A stretch of DNA of 64,000 nt, taken from positions 62,001 to 126,000 of the forward strand of contig NZ_JBEPTK010000005.1 in the NCBI RefSeq assembly GCF_040549485.1, read 5' to 3'. The stretch comes from Constrictibacter sp. MBR-5 (GTDB taxonomy: Bacteria; Pseudomonadota; Alphaproteobacteria; JAJUGE01). Positions within the stretch are counted from its first letter, which is position 1. Each line of letters starts with the position of its first letter. The notes under the pieces are model-generated. The model searched no databases and was not told where the DNA came from. It was given only the letters and a program-made list of their open reading frames with translations. A program made the translations under genes and the position numbers. Shown piece by piece: positions 49,444 through 59,593 of the stretch.

Positions 49444-50397
49444 TTACGAACTGGCTTTGACGTGCTTGCCGATCTCGGCGGTCAGTTCCGGCACGACCTG
49501 GAACAGGTCGCCGACGAGGCCGTAGTCGGCGACCTGGAAGATCGGCGCCTCTTCGTCCTTGTTGATCGCGACGATGACCTTGGAGTCCTTCATCCCGGCG
49601 AGATGCTGGATCGCACCGGAGATGCCGACCGCGACGTACAGCTGCGGCGCCACGACCTTGCCGGTCTGGCCGACCTGATAGTCGTTCGGCACGTAGCCCG
49701 CGTCGACCGCGGCGCGCGACGCACCGACCGCCGCACCCAGGGTGTCGGCCAGCTCTTCCAGGATCTTGAAGTTCTCTCCGCTGCCCATGCCGCGGCCGCC
49801 CGAGACGATGCGCTGGGCACCGGCGAGTTCGGGACGCGCCGACTTGCTCAGCTCGCGGCTGACGAAGGAGGACAGGCCGGCATCGCCGCCGCCGGAGACG
49901 CTCTCGACGGTGGCGGAGCCGCCTTCGGCCGCCGCCGGCTCGAAGGCCGTGCCGCGCACGGTGATGACCTTCTTCTCGTCCGACGACTGGACGGTCGCCA
50001 GCGCGTTGCCGGCATAGATCGGCCGGACGAAGGTGTCGGGCGACTCGACGCCGGAGATCTCCGACAGCATCGACACATCCAGCAGCGCCGCGGCGCGCGG
50101 GGTGTAGTTCTTGCCGTTGGTGGTCGCAGGCGCGAGGATGTGCGTGTAGCCGGGTGCAAGATCCACCAGCAGCTTGGCCACGTTCTCGGCCAGCATGTTC
50201 TCGAACGCGGCATCGTCCGCGACGAGGACCTTGGTCACGCCGGCGACCTTCGCGGCAGCTTCGCCGGCCCCGCTGCAGTCCTTGCCGGCGATCAGGACGT
50301 GGACGTCCTTGTCGATCTGCGTGGCGGCGGTCACGACGTTGCGCGTGACGGCCTTCAGCTGGCCCTGTGTGTGCTCAGCGACGACGAGGACGCTCAT
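49444..50397 (-). CDS. etfA: Electron transfer flavoprotein alpha subunit
   Basis: 317 residues. The C-terminal FAD-binding domain is clear: [66 protein letters not shown] and [22 protein letters not shown]. EtfAB carries electrons from acyl-CoA dehydrogenases to ETF-quinone oxidoreductase. The start overlaps the etfB stop by one base (TGATG). Confidence 0.96.
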   Translation of the reverse strand: MSVLVVAEHTQGQLKAVTRNVVTAATQIDKDVHVLIAGKDCSGAGEAAAKVAGVTKVLVADDAAFENMLAENVAKLLVDLAPGYTHILAPATTNGKNYTPRAAALLDVSMLSEISGVESPDTFVRPIYAGNALATVQSSDEKKVITVRGTAFEPAAAEGGSATVESVSGGGDAGLSSFVSRELSKSARPELAGAQRIVSGGRGMGSGENFKILEELADTLGAAVGASRAAVDAGYVPNDYQVGQTGKVVAPQLYVAVGISGAIQHLAGMKDSKVIVAINKDEEAPIFQVADYGLVGDLFQVVPELTAEIGKHVKASS

Positions 50398-51146
50398 CAG
50401 ATCACCTTCGCTTCGTTCACGAGCTTCTCGACGAGCTCCTGGACAGTCTTCACCTTGCCGCCGCCCTGGCGCTTCGGCGGCTCGGCCACCTTGATCACCT
50501 TGAGGCGGGGCGTGATGTCGGCGCCGAGATCCTCGGGCGACATCTCCTCGATCGGCTTCTTCTTCGCCTTCATGATGTTCGGCAGCGACGCGTAGCGCGG
50601 CTCGTTCAGGCGCAGGTCGGTGGTGACGATCGCCGGAAGCTTGATCTTCACCGTCTCCAGGCCGCCGTCGACCTCACGCGTGACGGTCGCTTCCTCGCCC
50701 GACACCTCGACGATCGAGGCGAAGGTGGCCTGGCTCCAGCCGAGCAGGCCCGCGAGCATCTGGCCGGTCTGGTTGCAGTCGTCGTCGATCGCCTGCTTGC
50801 CCAGGATGATGAGCTGCGGCTGTTCCTTCTCGGCGATGGCCTTCAAGGCCTTCGCCACGCCGAGCGGCTCGGTCGGCTGATCGGTCTTCACCAGGATGCC
50901 GCGGTCGGCACCCATGGCGAGCGCGGTGCGGATCGTCTCCTGGCACTGCTGCACGCCGATCGACACGGCGATGACTTCGCTCGCCGTGCCTTTTTCTTTC
51001 ATCCGCACGGCCTCTTCGACGGCGATTTCGTCGAAGGGATTCATGGACATCTTGACGTTCTGCGTCTCGACGCCGCTGCCGTCAGGCTTTACGCGGACCT
51101 TGACGTTGTAGTCGATCACCCGCTTGACGGGCACCAGGACCTTCAT
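50397..51146 (-). CDS. etfB: Electron transfer flavoprotein beta subunit
   Basis: 249 residues. [23 protein letters not shown] is the classic start; ENF/ETF motifs [45 protein letters not shown] and [25 protein letters not shown] follow, the last overlapping the AMP site. It forms the heterodimer with EtfA and leads the operon. Confidence 0.96.
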   Translation of the reverse strand: MKVLVPVKRVIDYNVKVRVKPDGSGVETQNVKMSMNPFDEIAVEEAVRMKEKGTASEVIAVSIGVQQCQETIRTALAMGADRGILVKTDQPTEPLGVAKALKAIAEKEQPQLIILGKQAIDDDCNQTGQMLAGLLGWSQATFASIVEVSGEEATVTREVDGGLETVKIKLPAIVTTDLRLNEPRYASLPNIMKAKKKPIEEMSPEDLGADITPRLKVIKVAEPPKRQGGGKVKTVQELVEKLVNEAKVI

Positions 51147-51194
51147 GAGCGACCTGCCTGCTGCTGCGGTATTTAAGGCTTCATCGGGAGCCCG

Positions 51195-51223
51195 GTCTTA
51201 GTTGCGAGACACTAGCGTGTCAA
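51195..51223 (-). promoter_or_regulatory. Probable promoter of etfB-etfA-hbd
   Basis: On the minus strand a perfect TTGACA (51218-51223) is followed after 17 bases by TAAGAC (51195-51200), a weak -10. It lies about 50 bases before the etfB ATG. Only the -35 matches well, so it is tentative. Confidence 0.4.
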
Positions 51224-51297
51224 GGCGATGGACCGGAAATGTCCGTGCCTGTGGCCACGCCGGGCGGTCTCGCGGCGAATGCCGGGGCGGGTCGGGG

Positions 51298-51861
51298 TCA
51301 GCGGTTCGCCCCCGGCTTCCAAAGAACGTCACCGGCACCGTTTCCGTTCACCCGCCGCGCGAGCACGAACAGGTGATCGGACAGGCGGTTGATGTAACGC
51401 AGTGCCGCCGGGTTGATCGGCTCGTGCGTCGCGAGCTTCGTCATCAGGCGCTCGGCGCGGCGCGCCACGGCCCGCGCCATGTGCAGATGCGCCGCTGCGG
51501 CTGTACCGCCCGGCAGGATGAACGATTTGAGCGGCGCCAGGTCGGCGTTCATCGCGTCGATTTCCTGCTCCAGCCGGTCGACCTGGCTGTCGACGATCCG
51601 CAGGGCCGTCGCCTTCCGTTCCTCCTGCTCCGGAGTGCACAGGTCGGCACCCAGGTCGAACATGTCGTTCTGGATGCGATCCAGCATGGCGTCGGCGTCG
51701 TCGGTCGTGTGCAGCCGGGCCAGCCCGATGATGCAGTTCGCCTCGTCGACGGTGCCGTACGAGGCGACGCGCAGGTCGTGCTTCGGGACGCGGCGGCCGG
51801 TGCCGAGCGACGTGTCGCCCTTGTCGCCGCCGCGCGTGTAGATGCGGGTCAGCTGGACCAT
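51298..51861 (-). CDS. PduO-type ATP:cob(I)alamin adenosyltransferase
   Basis: 187 residues. The N-terminus VQLTRIYTRGGDKGDTSLGTGRRVPKHDLRVASYGTVDEANCIIGL binds ATP in this family; FILPGGTAAAAHLHMARAVARRAER and YINRLSDHLFVLARRVN complete it. It makes adenosylcobalamin for mutases such as methylmalonyl-CoA mutase. The start overlaps the stop of the small membrane-protein gene (TGATG). Downstream are 151 bases before etfB on the same strand order. Confidence 0.94.
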   Translation of the reverse strand: MVQLTRIYTRGGDKGDTSLGTGRRVPKHDLRVASYGTVDEANCIIGLARLHTTDDADAMLDRIQNDMFDLGADLCTPEQEERKATALRIVDSQVDRLEQEIDAMNADLAPLKSFILPGGTAAAAHLHMARAVARRAERLMTKLATHEPINPAALRYINRLSDHLFVLARRVNGNGAGDVLWKPGANR

Positions 51862-52058
51862 CAGCGGCCCACCACGAACATCAGGAATCCGAGCAACAGA
51901 ATGGCGGCTGCCTGGAGCATCACGCGCCACTGCATCAGCTTGTTGCTGTGGCGGCGATTGAAGTCGCCGCCGCGGATCATCGCCACCATTCCGACGGCAA
52001 GAACCCCGAGGGTGGCGACCGCGAAGACGATCACGAGAATGGGGAGAAGCGTGTTCAT
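51861..52058 (-). CDS. Twin-transmembrane HIG1-like small protein
   Basis: 65 residues. Two helices (LLPILVIVFAVATLGVLAVGMVAMI and VMLQAAAILLLGFLMFVVG) flank a polar loop GGDFNRRHSNKLMQWR. The loop-plus-R-x-x-x-Q pattern (NKLMQWRVMLQ) recalls HIG1-domain proteins linked to cytochrome oxidase assembly. ATG 52058 avoids an upstream extension without a ribosome site. It is coupled to the adenosyltransferase gene, an order I recall from other alphaproteobacteria. Confidence 0.78.
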   Translation of the reverse strand: MNTLLPILVIVFAVATLGVLAVGMVAMIRGGDFNRRHSNKLMQWRVMLQAAAILLLGFLMFVVGR

Positions 52059-52147
52059 GCCCGGTATATATAGCGCCGCGCATACTCGTTCCACTCGCCG
52101 GCCCGTCGGCCGGCACGGATGCGTCCTGGTACTGGAAGCGGCTCGAG

Positions 52148-53395
52148 TTGAAAAAGCTTCTCCTTCTCATCTTGGTGGCCGGCGCGGCAGCCGCCGGAGC
52201 GGGGTTCTGGTGGTTCTCCAAGGCGGAGGATGCGACCACCCAGCTGGCGACCGTGGCGGTTTCCCGCGGCGATCTGGAGGATGCGGTGACCGCGCTCGGC
52301 GCGCTGCAGCCGCGTGACTATGTCGACGTCGGCACGCAGGTGTCGGGACAACTGCGGAAGATCCACGTCGACATCGGCGACGAAGTGAAGCAGGGGGACC
52401 TGCTCGCCGAACTCGATCCGGCCGTCTACGTCTCGCGCGTCGAGGCGGACCGCGCGTCCCTCGACAACCTCCGGGCGCAGCGCGAGGAGCGAATCGCCCA
52501 GCGGCGCCTCGCCGACCAGCAGTTCCGCCGCCAGTCCGGCCTGATGAAGGCGAAGGCGACCAGCGAGGAGGCGTATCAGAGCGCCGAGGCGGCGCTGAAG
52601 GTGGCCGACGCGCAGATCGCGGCGATCACCGCCCAGATCGCCCAGACCGAATCCAACCTGCGCGGCAACGAGGCGAACCTCGGCTACACGAAGATCTATG
52701 CCCCGATGACCGGAACGGTCGTCTCGGTCAGCGCGCGCCAGGGGCAGACGCTGAACGCCAACCAGTCGGCGCCGATCGTCCTGCGCATCGCGGACCTCGA
52801 CACGATGACCGTCTGGACGCAGGTGTCGGAGGCCGACATCGGCCGCCTGGAGATCGGCATGCCGGCCTATTTCACGACGCTCGGCTATGGCGACCGGCGC
52901 TGGGGCGGCAAGCTGCGCCAGGTCCTGCCGACGCCCGAGGTGGTCAACAACGTCGTGCTCTACAACGCGCTGTTCGACGTCGCCAATCCCGGCCAGGTGC
53001 TGAAGCCGCAGATGACGGCGCAGGTCTTCTTCGTCCGCGCATCGGCGCAGGACGTGCTGACCGTGCCGGTGGCGGCACTGCAGTCGGGCGGGCGCCGCGG
53101 CGGCCGCCGCGAAGGCGGCGGTGACGCGCAAGGTTCGCGGGCCGAAGGTCAGCCCGGCGGACAGCGTGGCGGCTCCGGAGACGGTTCGGCGGGGGCAGGA
53201 GGCGGTACACCGGCGCGCGTCCAGGTCGTCCGTGCCGACGGATCGATCGAGGAGCGCCGCGTCACGGTCGGCGTCAGGACGCGGATCGCGGCGGAAGTGA
53301 AGTCCGGCCTGGAAGAGGGCGAACGGGTCGTGGTGCTGAGCGAGCCGGCAGGACCGCAGCGGCCGCAGCGCCGGCCACCGGGCCCGCGCCTGTGA
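52148..53395 (+). CDS. macA: MacA-like membrane-fusion protein
   Basis: 415 residues, reading from TTG 52148 ([23 protein letters not shown], one membrane helix). A split lipoyl domain ([41 protein letters not shown] ... [28 protein letters not shown]) surrounds a helical hairpin; a beta-barrel and a Gly/Arg-rich insert (residues about 315-350) follow. It should bridge MacB and the outer-membrane factor encoded downstream. The start codon is uncertain. The end overlaps macB by four bases. Confidence 0.92.
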   Translation: MKKLLLLILVAGAAAAGAGFWWFSKAEDATTQLATVAVSRGDLEDAVTALGALQPRDYVDVGTQVSGQLRKIHVDIGDEVKQGDLLAELDPAVYVSRVEADRASLDNLRAQREERIAQRRLADQQFRRQSGLMKAKATSEEAYQSAEAALKVADAQIAAITAQIAQTESNLRGNEANLGYTKIYAPMTGTVVSVSARQGQTLNANQSAPIVLRIADLDTMTVWTQVSEADIGRLEIGMPAYFTTLGYGDRRWGGKLRQVLPTPEVVNNVVLYNALFDVANPGQVLKPQMTAQVFFVRASAQDVLTVPVAALQSGGRRGGRREGGGDAQGSRAEGQPGGQRGGSGDGSAGAGGGTPARVQVVRADGSIEERRVTVGVRTRIAAEVKSGLEEGERVVVLSEPAGPQRPQRRPPGPRL

Positions 53396-55341
53396 ACGCG
53401 CCCCTCGGCACTGCCGTCATCGAACTGCGCGAGGTCCGCAAGAGCTTCAGCCGCGGCGCCCTGTCGGTCGACGTGCTGCACGGCGTGTCGCTGCGCATCG
53501 ATGCGGGCGAGTTCGTCGCGATCATGGGGACGTCGGGGTCGGGCAAGACGACCCTGATGAACATCCTCGGCTGCCTCGATCGCCCTACCAGCGGCCAGTA
53601 TCTGTTCGCGGGCGAAGACGTCGCCGGGTTCGACCGCGACCGGCTCGCCGACCTGCGCAGCCGGTCCTTCGGCTTCGTCTTCCAGCAATACAACCTGCTC
53701 GCCAATGCGACGGCCGTCGAGAATGTCGAGGTACCGTCGATCTATGCGGGCACGGCGCCGGCGGCACGGCGCGCGCGTGCGTCGGCACTGCTGGGCCAGC
53801 TGGGGCTCGGAGAGCGCCTGGACCACCGGCCGAGCCAGCTGTCGGGCGGCCAGCAGCAGCGGGTGTCGATCGCCCGCGCATTGATGAACGGCGGCAAGGT
53901 CATCCTGGCCGACGAGCCGACCGGCGCCCTCGACACGCGCAGCGGCCGGGAGGTGCTCGATCTCCTGAAGCAGCTCAACGCCGACGGCCACACGATCATC
54001 CTGATCACGCACGATCCCGCCGTCGCCGCGGAGGCGCACCGCCAGATCCGCATCACCGACGGGCGCATCGTCGAGGACAAGGGCACCAAGACGATCGGCG
54101 AGCGGGCCCAGATGCCGACGGCCAGGGGAGCGGCGCGGCCGGCGCTGCTGCTGTCCGAACTGGGCGAGGCGGTTCGCATGGCGTTCCGCTCCCTGCGCGC
54201 CAACCTCTACCGCACGCTGCTGACGCTGCTCGGCATCGTCATCGGCGTGGGTGCGGTGATCGCCATGCTCGCCATCGGCAACGGTGCGAAGCGCGAGGTG
54301 CTGAGCAGCATCCAGGCGATGGGCAGCGACCTGCTGATCGTGCGGCCCGGCGCGCCGAACGTGCGCGGCTCCGGCGGCGTGGCGACGCTGGTGCCCGACG
54401 ATGCCGCCGAGATCCGCAACCTGCCCAACGTGGCGTCGGCGGCGCCTGAGATCGGCGGTTCGGTCACCCTGCGCTACGGCGGGCGGGACTACCAGACGAC
54501 GGCCACGGCCACGTCGCCCGACTATGCCGAGGCGCGCGACTGGCGAGCGGCGACCGGCGTGTTCTTCTCCGACGAAGACATGCGGACCTATGCGCCCGTC
54601 GTTGCGCTCGGGCAGACGGTCGTTAAGGCGCTCATGCCCGAGGGCGGCGACCCCGTCGGCAAGTATGTCCTGGTCAACAACATCCCCTTTCTCGTGGTCG
54701 GCACGATGACGGCCAAGGGCGCCACGAGCTGGGGCACCGACATGGACGATGTCGCCTTCGTGCCGCTGACGACCGGCAGTCTGCGCATCTTCGGCCAGCG
54801 CCACCTGCGCACCATCACCGTCCAGGTGGAGGACGGCACCCGGATCGGCGAGACGGAGAAGGCGATTCAGGCGCTGCTGCTGGCGCGGCATCGCACGGTG
54901 GACTTCCAGATCCGCAACATGGCGTCGCTGATCGATACGATATCGGAGACGCAGAACACGCTGACGGTACTGCTCGGCTCCATCGCCGCCATCTCGTTGC
55001 TGGTCGGCGGCATCGGCGTGATGAACATCATGCTGGTCACCGTGACCGAACGGACGCGCGAGATCGGCATCCGCATGGCGACCGGCGCGCGCACCATCCA
55101 CATCCTGCTGCAGTTCCTGACCGAGGCGCTGGTCGTGTGCGGCATCGGCGGCCTGCTCGGCGTCGTCGGTGGGCTCGGGACGGCGTGGGTGCTCGCCTAT
55201 TTCGGCCAGTCGATCGAGTATTCGCTGGCGCCGGTGGTCTTCGCCTTCGCCTCCGCCTTCCTCACCGGCCTGCTGTTCGGCTTCATGCCGGCGCGCAAGG
55301 CCGCCCATCTCGACCCTGTCGTCGCGCTGTCGACGGACTGA
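53392..55341 (+). CDS. macB: MacB-like ABC exporter (ATPase plus permease)
   Basis: 649 residues. The ATPase domain has Walker [10 protein letters not shown], signature [11 protein letters not shown] and Walker [13 protein letters not shown]. The MacB-type permease has one helix ([21 protein letters not shown]), a large periplasmic domain, then three helices including [33 protein letters not shown]. Such pumps expel macrolides, toxins or siderophores. GTG 53392 overlaps macA. Confidence 0.95.
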   Translation: MNAPLGTAVIELREVRKSFSRGALSVDVLHGVSLRIDAGEFVAIMGTSGSGKTTLMNILGCLDRPTSGQYLFAGEDVAGFDRDRLADLRSRSFGFVFQQYNLLANATAVENVEVPSIYAGTAPAARRARASALLGQLGLGERLDHRPSQLSGGQQQRVSIARALMNGGKVILADEPTGALDTRSGREVLDLLKQLNADGHTIILITHDPAVAAEAHRQIRITDGRIVEDKGTKTIGERAQMPTARGAARPALLLSELGEAVRMAFRSLRANLYRTLLTLLGIVIGVGAVIAMLAIGNGAKREVLSSIQAMGSDLLIVRPGAPNVRGSGGVATLVPDDAAEIRNLPNVASAAPEIGGSVTLRYGGRDYQTTATATSPDYAEARDWRAATGVFFSDEDMRTYAPVVALGQTVVKALMPEGGDPVGKYVLVNNIPFLVVGTMTAKGATSWGTDMDDVAFVPLTTGSLRIFGQRHLRTITVQVEDGTRIGETEKAIQALLLARHRTVDFQIRNMASLIDTISETQNTLTVLLGSIAAISLLVGGIGVMNIMLVTVTERTREIGIRMATGARTIHILLQFLTEALVVCGIGGLLGVVGGLGTAWVLAYFGQSIEYSLAPVVFAFASAFLTGLLFGFMPARKAAHLDPVVALSTD

Positions 55342-55349
55342 GATCCCCG

Positions 55350-56765
55350 ATGATCCCCTACCGTATCCTGGCGTCGGCGACGCTCCTGCTCACCGCGGCC
55401 GCCTGCAGCATCGCGCCGGATGCGCGGCCGCCCCGGGCGCCGGCGCCTGCGGCGTGGCGGATAGTCGCCGCACCGGTGGCGGCATCCGAACCGGCGGCGG
55501 CCGTCGCGGCCGACTGGTGGCGCGCCTTCGGCAGCCCTGAACTCGTCCGGGTGGTCGAGGCGGCGCGCCGCAACAATCCCGACCTGGAGGCGGCGGTCCA
55601 GCGGATTGCCCAGGCGACCGCGGACGTCCGCGCCGCTGGTGCGAGCCTGCTGCCCACCGTCGACGGCATCGGCTCCGCCTCGCGCAGCGGCGGGGGCGGC
55701 GGCGGCTCGGGCAGCTTCCTCTCCTCCTGGGGCAACAACTTTCAGCTCGCCCTCGATGCCAGCTACGAGGTCGACCTCTGGGGCGTGAACCGCACCGCGG
55801 TGGCTGCCGCCCGCGCCCGCGTCGCCGCGAGCCGGTTCGACCGCGACGCCGTGGCGCTGACCCTCGCCGCCGACACGGCCGACGCCTGGCTGCAGTATGC
55901 CGCGCTCGGCGACCAGATCCGCAGCGCGCGCAGCACGCTGGAGATCGCCCGGCGCATCCTGGAGGTGGTCGAGGCGCGCGGCCGGTTCGGCGCCATCTCG
56001 CCGCTTGAGCTGGCGCAGCAGCGCGGTGCCGTCGCCAGCATCGAGGCGGCCATTCCCGACCTGGAGCGCCAGCGCGCGATCACCCTCAACGGCCTCGCGC
56101 GCCTCGCCGGGGAGCCGCCGTCGGCCTTCGACACCACGGCGCCGAGCCTGTCCGAGATCGCGCTGCCCGTGCCGGCACCGGGGCTTCCGTCGGAACTGCT
56201 GGCGCGCCGCCCCGACATCGCCCGTGCCGAGGCCCAGCTGGTCGCCGCCGATGCCGACATCGTCGCCGCCCGCGCCGCCTTCTACCCCAGCATCCGCCTG
56301 ACCGCCGGCGGCGGCACGTCGAGCGACGAACTCGCCTCGCTGTTCCGGCCGGAAGCCTTCTTCGCCAACCTCGCCGCCGGTCTGACCGCACCGATCTTCC
56401 AGGGCGGGCGACTGGAGGCGGACCTGGAACGGAGCCGCGCGCAGTACGCCGAACTGACCGCGAACTACCAAGCGGCGGTGATCGACGCCTTCACCGACGT
56501 CGAGGACGCGCTCGCGGCGGCGACGTTCCTGCAGACCGTCGAGGCGGCCCAGACGCGCGCCGCCGAGGAAGCGCGGGAGGCCTACCGGCTCGCCGAGATC
56601 CAATATCGCGCCGGTGCGATCGACCTGCTGACCGTGCTCGACACCCAGCGCAGCGTCCTCAACGCCGAGGACACCCTGATCCGCACCCGTCTCGCCCGCC
56701 TGAGCGCCGCGGTGGCGCTCTACACCGCCCTCGGCGGCGGCTGGACGGCGGCGGATGCGGGCTGA
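55350..56765 (+). CDS. NodT-type outer-membrane efflux lipoprotein
   Basis: 471 residues. The signal peptide ends in lipobox LTAAAC. ADWWRAFGSPELVRVVEAARRNNPDLEAAVQRI is typical of the NodT family, followed by paired helical repeats of a TolC-like barrel/tunnel (ARRPDIARAEAQLVAADADIVAARAAFYPSI and QYRAGAIDLLTVLDTQRSVLNAEDTL). The ATG follows the macB stop by eight bases, giving a complete tripartite macA-macB-OMF pump. Confidence 0.94.
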   Translation: MIPYRILASATLLLTAAACSIAPDARPPRAPAPAAWRIVAAPVAASEPAAAVAADWWRAFGSPELVRVVEAARRNNPDLEAAVQRIAQATADVRAAGASLLPTVDGIGSASRSGGGGGGSGSFLSSWGNNFQLALDASYEVDLWGVNRTAVAAARARVAASRFDRDAVALTLAADTADAWLQYAALGDQIRSARSTLEIARRILEVVEARGRFGAISPLELAQQRGAVASIEAAIPDLERQRAITLNGLARLAGEPPSAFDTTAPSLSEIALPVPAPGLPSELLARRPDIARAEAQLVAADADIVAARAAFYPSIRLTAGGGTSSDELASLFRPEAFFANLAAGLTAPIFQGGRLEADLERSRAQYAELTANYQAAVIDAFTDVEDALAAATFLQTVEAAQTRAAEEAREAYRLAEIQYRAGAIDLLTVLDTQRSVLNAEDTLIRTRLARLSAAVALYTALGGGWTAADAG

Positions 56766-56837
56766 TGCGATGGAATTTCTGACCCAGACGCGCCCACATC
56801 TGCTTTGCTTGCGAGGTTCGTCCGGAAGGAGCCTGAA

Positions 56838-57239
56838 ATGAACGCACATCCCGAAGTGGCGGCCGGCGGAGACGTCGAGCGCGCCGCGATCGAAGCCGTC
56901 GTCGCGACCTATCTCGACGGTCTCTACGAGGGCGACGCCGACAAGCTCGCGGCGGCCTTCCATCCGACCAGCGCGTTGGCCCAGGTCCGGGACGGCCAGC
57001 TAGACGTGACCCCACGCGACGCATGGCTGGAGGCCGTCCGCAACCGCCCCTCGCCGAAAGCCAGCGGCCTCCCGCGCTCGGACGAGATCCTGACGATCGA
57101 GGTCGCCGGACCGACCATGGCCTTCGTGAAACTGCGCTGCGCGATCCCGCCGCGGTACTTCACGGACCAGCTGTCATTGCTGAAGATCGACGGCCGCTGG
57201 CAGGTCGCCCAGAAGGTGTTCCAGGCAGAGACGCGCTGA
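56838..57239 (+). CDS. NTF2-like / lumazine-binding-type small protein
   Basis: 133 residues. AAIEAVVATYLDGLYEGDADKLAAAFHPTSALAQVRDGQL and LSLLKIDGRWQVAQKVFQ follow the SnoaL/NTF2 cone fold; the latter is a typical C-terminal strand. No catalytic residues can be assigned. ATG 56838 has GGAAGGAG just upstream. Convergent with the acyl-CoA dehydrogenase gene. Confidence 0.82.
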   Translation: MNAHPEVAAGGDVERAAIEAVVATYLDGLYEGDADKLAAAFHPTSALAQVRDGQLDVTPRDAWLEAVRNRPSPKASGLPRSDEILTIEVAGPTMAFVKLRCAIPPRYFTDQLSLLKIDGRWQVAQKVFQAETR

Positions 57240-57266
57240 TCGCAACACCGTAACCGTAGGTTGGGC

Positions 57267-57282
57267 GGGCGGGCGCCCGCCC
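57267..57282. terminator. GC palindrome between convergent genes
   Basis: GGGCGGGCGCCCGCCC is a perfect 16-base palindrome 27 bases after the NTF2-like stop and 47 bases past the dehydrogenase stop. It lacks T-tracts, so it may be a REP-type hairpin or a factor-assisted terminator. Confidence 0.4.
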
Positions 57283-57329
57283 ACCTGCCCAGATGGCGGG
57301 CGTCGCGCGCCGAGCCGACGGATCCGCCG

Positions 57330-59018
57330 TCAGTTGCGCCGCTCCAGCAGCCCCCGCGCGATGACGTGGGCCTGGATCTCGGCGGCGCCCTCGAAGATGT
57401 TGAGAATGCGGGCGTCGCAGAGGACGCGGCTGATCTCGTATTCCTCGGCATAGCCGTTGCCGCCGTGCACCTGGACGGCGTTGTCCGCGTTCGACCAGGC
57501 GACGCGCGCCGCCAGCAGCTTGGCCATGCCCGCCTCGATGTCGCAGCGGCGGTCGCCGTCCTTCTCGCGGGCGGCGAAATAGGAGAGCTGGCGGGCCATC
57601 ATCGTCTCGACGACCATCCAGGCGATCTTGCCGGCGACGCGCGGGAAGGCGTAGATCGGCTTGCCGAACTGCTGGCGCTGGGTGGCGTAGGAAAGCGCCA
57701 GTTCGAGGGCGCGCTGCGCCACGCCGACCGAGCGCGCGGCCGTCTGGATGCGCGCTGACTCGAAGGTCGTCATCAGTTGCTTGAAGCCCTGGCCCTCGAC
57801 GCCGCCCAGCACGTTCGCCGCCGGGACAGCGAAGCCGTCGAAGCCGATCTCGTATTCCTTCATGCCGCGATAGCCCAGCACGCGGATCTCGCCGCCCGAC
57901 ATGCCGGCGGCGGGGAAGGGGTCGGCGTCGGTGCCGCGCGGCTTCGGCGCGATGAACATCGACAGGCCCTTGTAGCCGGGCTCGTCGGGGTTGGTGCGCA
58001 CCAGCAGGGTCATCACGTCGGCGCGGGCCGCGTGGGTGATCCAGGTCTTGTTGCCCGAGATCCTGTAGACGTCGCCGTCGCGCACGGCGCGCGTCCGCAG
58101 CGAGGCGAGGTCGGAGCCGGTGTTCGGCTCGGTGAAGACCGCCGTCGGCAGGATCTCGCCCGAGGCGATCTTCGGCAGCCATTCCGCCTTCTGGTCCTCG
58201 GTCCCGCCGAGCCGGATCAGTTCGGCGGCGATCTCGGAGCGCGTGCCGAGCGAGCCGACGCCGATATAGCCGCGCGACAGTTCCTCGGTGACGACGCACA
58301 TCGCCACCTTGCCCATGCCGAGCCCGCCATTCTCCTCGGGAATGGTCAGGCCGAAGACGCCGAGCCGGCTCATCTCGTCGACGACTGTCATCGGGATCAA
58401 CTCGTCGCGCACGTGCCAGCCGTGCGCGTCCGGCAGGACCTTCTCCTCGGCGAAGCGGCGGAACTGGTCGCGGATCATGTCCAGCGTCTCGTCGCCCAGG
58501 CCGAGCCGGCCGAAGTCGCCGTGCTCCGCCAGTTCGGCGATGCGCATGCGCACCGCGTTGCCGTTGCCGGCCCGCGCCAGCGTCTCGACCGCCGGCACGG
58601 CGAAGTCGCGCACGGCCTCGTCGGGAATGCCCATGTCGCCCGGCCGGACGATCTCGCCCTGGGAGAGCAGGATGCCGCCGCGCATCTGCTGCAGGTATTC
58701 GCCGAACCCCGCCTGCAGGATGAGGCTTTCCAACTCGCCGAACTGCCCGTCCTCGGCCAGCCTGCCCGCCCAGCCGGCGAGTTGGCGCAGCGCAGACACG
58801 TAGGTCGTCAGCCAGGCGAAGCCGTGCGCGGCGAACTGCTCGCGCTCCAGCAGCGCGGCATCGGCCCGGCCGCCCTTGTCGACCATCGCCGCAACGCTGC
58901 GGCGGGCCTTGCCGGCGAACGCTTCGGCAGCCTCCAGGGCCTCCGCGCAGGTGCGCCGAAGGTCGGGAAGCAGGACGCCGCCAGTGGCTGAAGTGGCGGC
59001 GGGCGAGGATGAGGGCAT
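57330..59018 (-). CDS. mcd: Long acyl-CoA dehydrogenase, probably methylsuccinyl-CoA dehydrogenase
   Basis: 562 residues. The acyl-CoA dehydrogenase fold is clear (GVFGLTIPEENGGLGMGKVAMCVVTEELSRG, AVFTEPNTGSDLASLRTRA, NKTWITHAARAD, QVHGGNGYAEEYEISRVLCDARILNIFEGAAEIQ). About 150 extra N-terminal residues (ALLEREQFAAHGFAWLTTYVSALRQL) resemble the extension of methylsuccinyl-CoA dehydrogenase of the ethylmalonyl-CoA pathway, about 550 residues long. EtfAB and adenosyltransferase genes in the window fit that pathway. Another long-chain-type enzyme is possible. ATG 59018 is chosen; the frame extends upstream without support. Confidence 0.78.
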   Translation of the reverse strand: MPSSSPAATSATGGVLLPDLRRTCAEALEAAEAFAGKARRSVAAMVDKGGRADAALLEREQFAAHGFAWLTTYVSALRQLAGWAGRLAEDGQFGELESLILQAGFGEYLQQMRGGILLSQGEIVRPGDMGIPDEAVRDFAVPAVETLARAGNGNAVRMRIAELAEHGDFGRLGLGDETLDMIRDQFRRFAEEKVLPDAHGWHVRDELIPMTVVDEMSRLGVFGLTIPEENGGLGMGKVAMCVVTEELSRGYIGVGSLGTRSEIAAELIRLGGTEDQKAEWLPKIASGEILPTAVFTEPNTGSDLASLRTRAVRDGDVYRISGNKTWITHAARADVMTLLVRTNPDEPGYKGLSMFIAPKPRGTDADPFPAAGMSGGEIRVLGYRGMKEYEIGFDGFAVPAANVLGGVEGQGFKQLMTTFESARIQTAARSVGVAQRALELALSYATQRQQFGKPIYAFPRVAGKIAWMVVETMMARQLSYFAAREKDGDRRCDIEAGMAKLLAARVAWSNADNAVQVHGGNGYAEEYEISRVLCDARILNIFEGAAEIQAHVIARGLLERRN

Positions 59019-59148
59019 GGCGGGGCTCCGGTGCGCGGTGGAGGGTGAAATGCAAGCGGGTGCGACGCCTGTCAATCGACCTGCCGCAGATAGCGCGGTA
59101 TTTCGAGCGACTGCCACGCTTATTCCAGCGCGAGATCAGGAGAGCTGC

Positions 59149-59547
59149 ATGACCGCCGAGACGCCGAAGCCGCAGAGCCCGCTGGCGCGACATCTGGGTT
59201 TCGAACTCCTGGAGGCGACCGACGACCGGGTGGTCAGCCGCTGCGTCGTCCGCCCCGAGCACAACAATCCCACCGGCGCGGTCCATGGCGGTACCTTGAT
59301 AGCCCTGGCCGACAATGCGGCGACGCGCATGGCCAACATCGCCAATGCGAAAGGGCCGAACGCGGGCCGATTCATGGTGGCGATCGACCTTCATGCCGTT
59401 ATGTTAAGGAACCAGAAGGGCGGCGAGATCCTTGCCGAGGCACGCATCGTGCGTGCCGGCAGCCGCGTGACGGTGGTCCGGACGGTCGTCATGGGGGCCG
59501 AAGGCAAGCCCCTCGTCGAGGTGACCACGACGCACGTGCCGGGCTGA
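59149..59547 (+). CDS. PaaI-family hotdog thioesterase
   Basis: 132 residues. LARHLGFELLEATDDRVVSRCVVRPEHNNPTGAVHGGTLIALADNAAT has the HGG-x-x-x-x-x-D motif of PaaI-type acyl-CoA thioesterases; the C-terminal strand RVTVVRTVVMGAEGKPLVEVTTTHV also fits. AGGAGAG precedes the ATG at 59149. Divergent from the acyl-CoA dehydrogenase, with 130 bases between, so the pair may share regulation and CoA-thioester substrates. Confidence 0.9.
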   Translation: MTAETPKPQSPLARHLGFELLEATDDRVVSRCVVRPEHNNPTGAVHGGTLIALADNAATRMANIANAKGPNAGRFMVAIDLHAVMLRNQKGGEILAEARIVRAGSRVTVVRTVVMGAEGKPLVEVTTTHVPG

Positions 59548-59593
59548 GCCCGGCGTAACGTCCTATGGTCGAAGCAATCACTCGGGAACAGGC

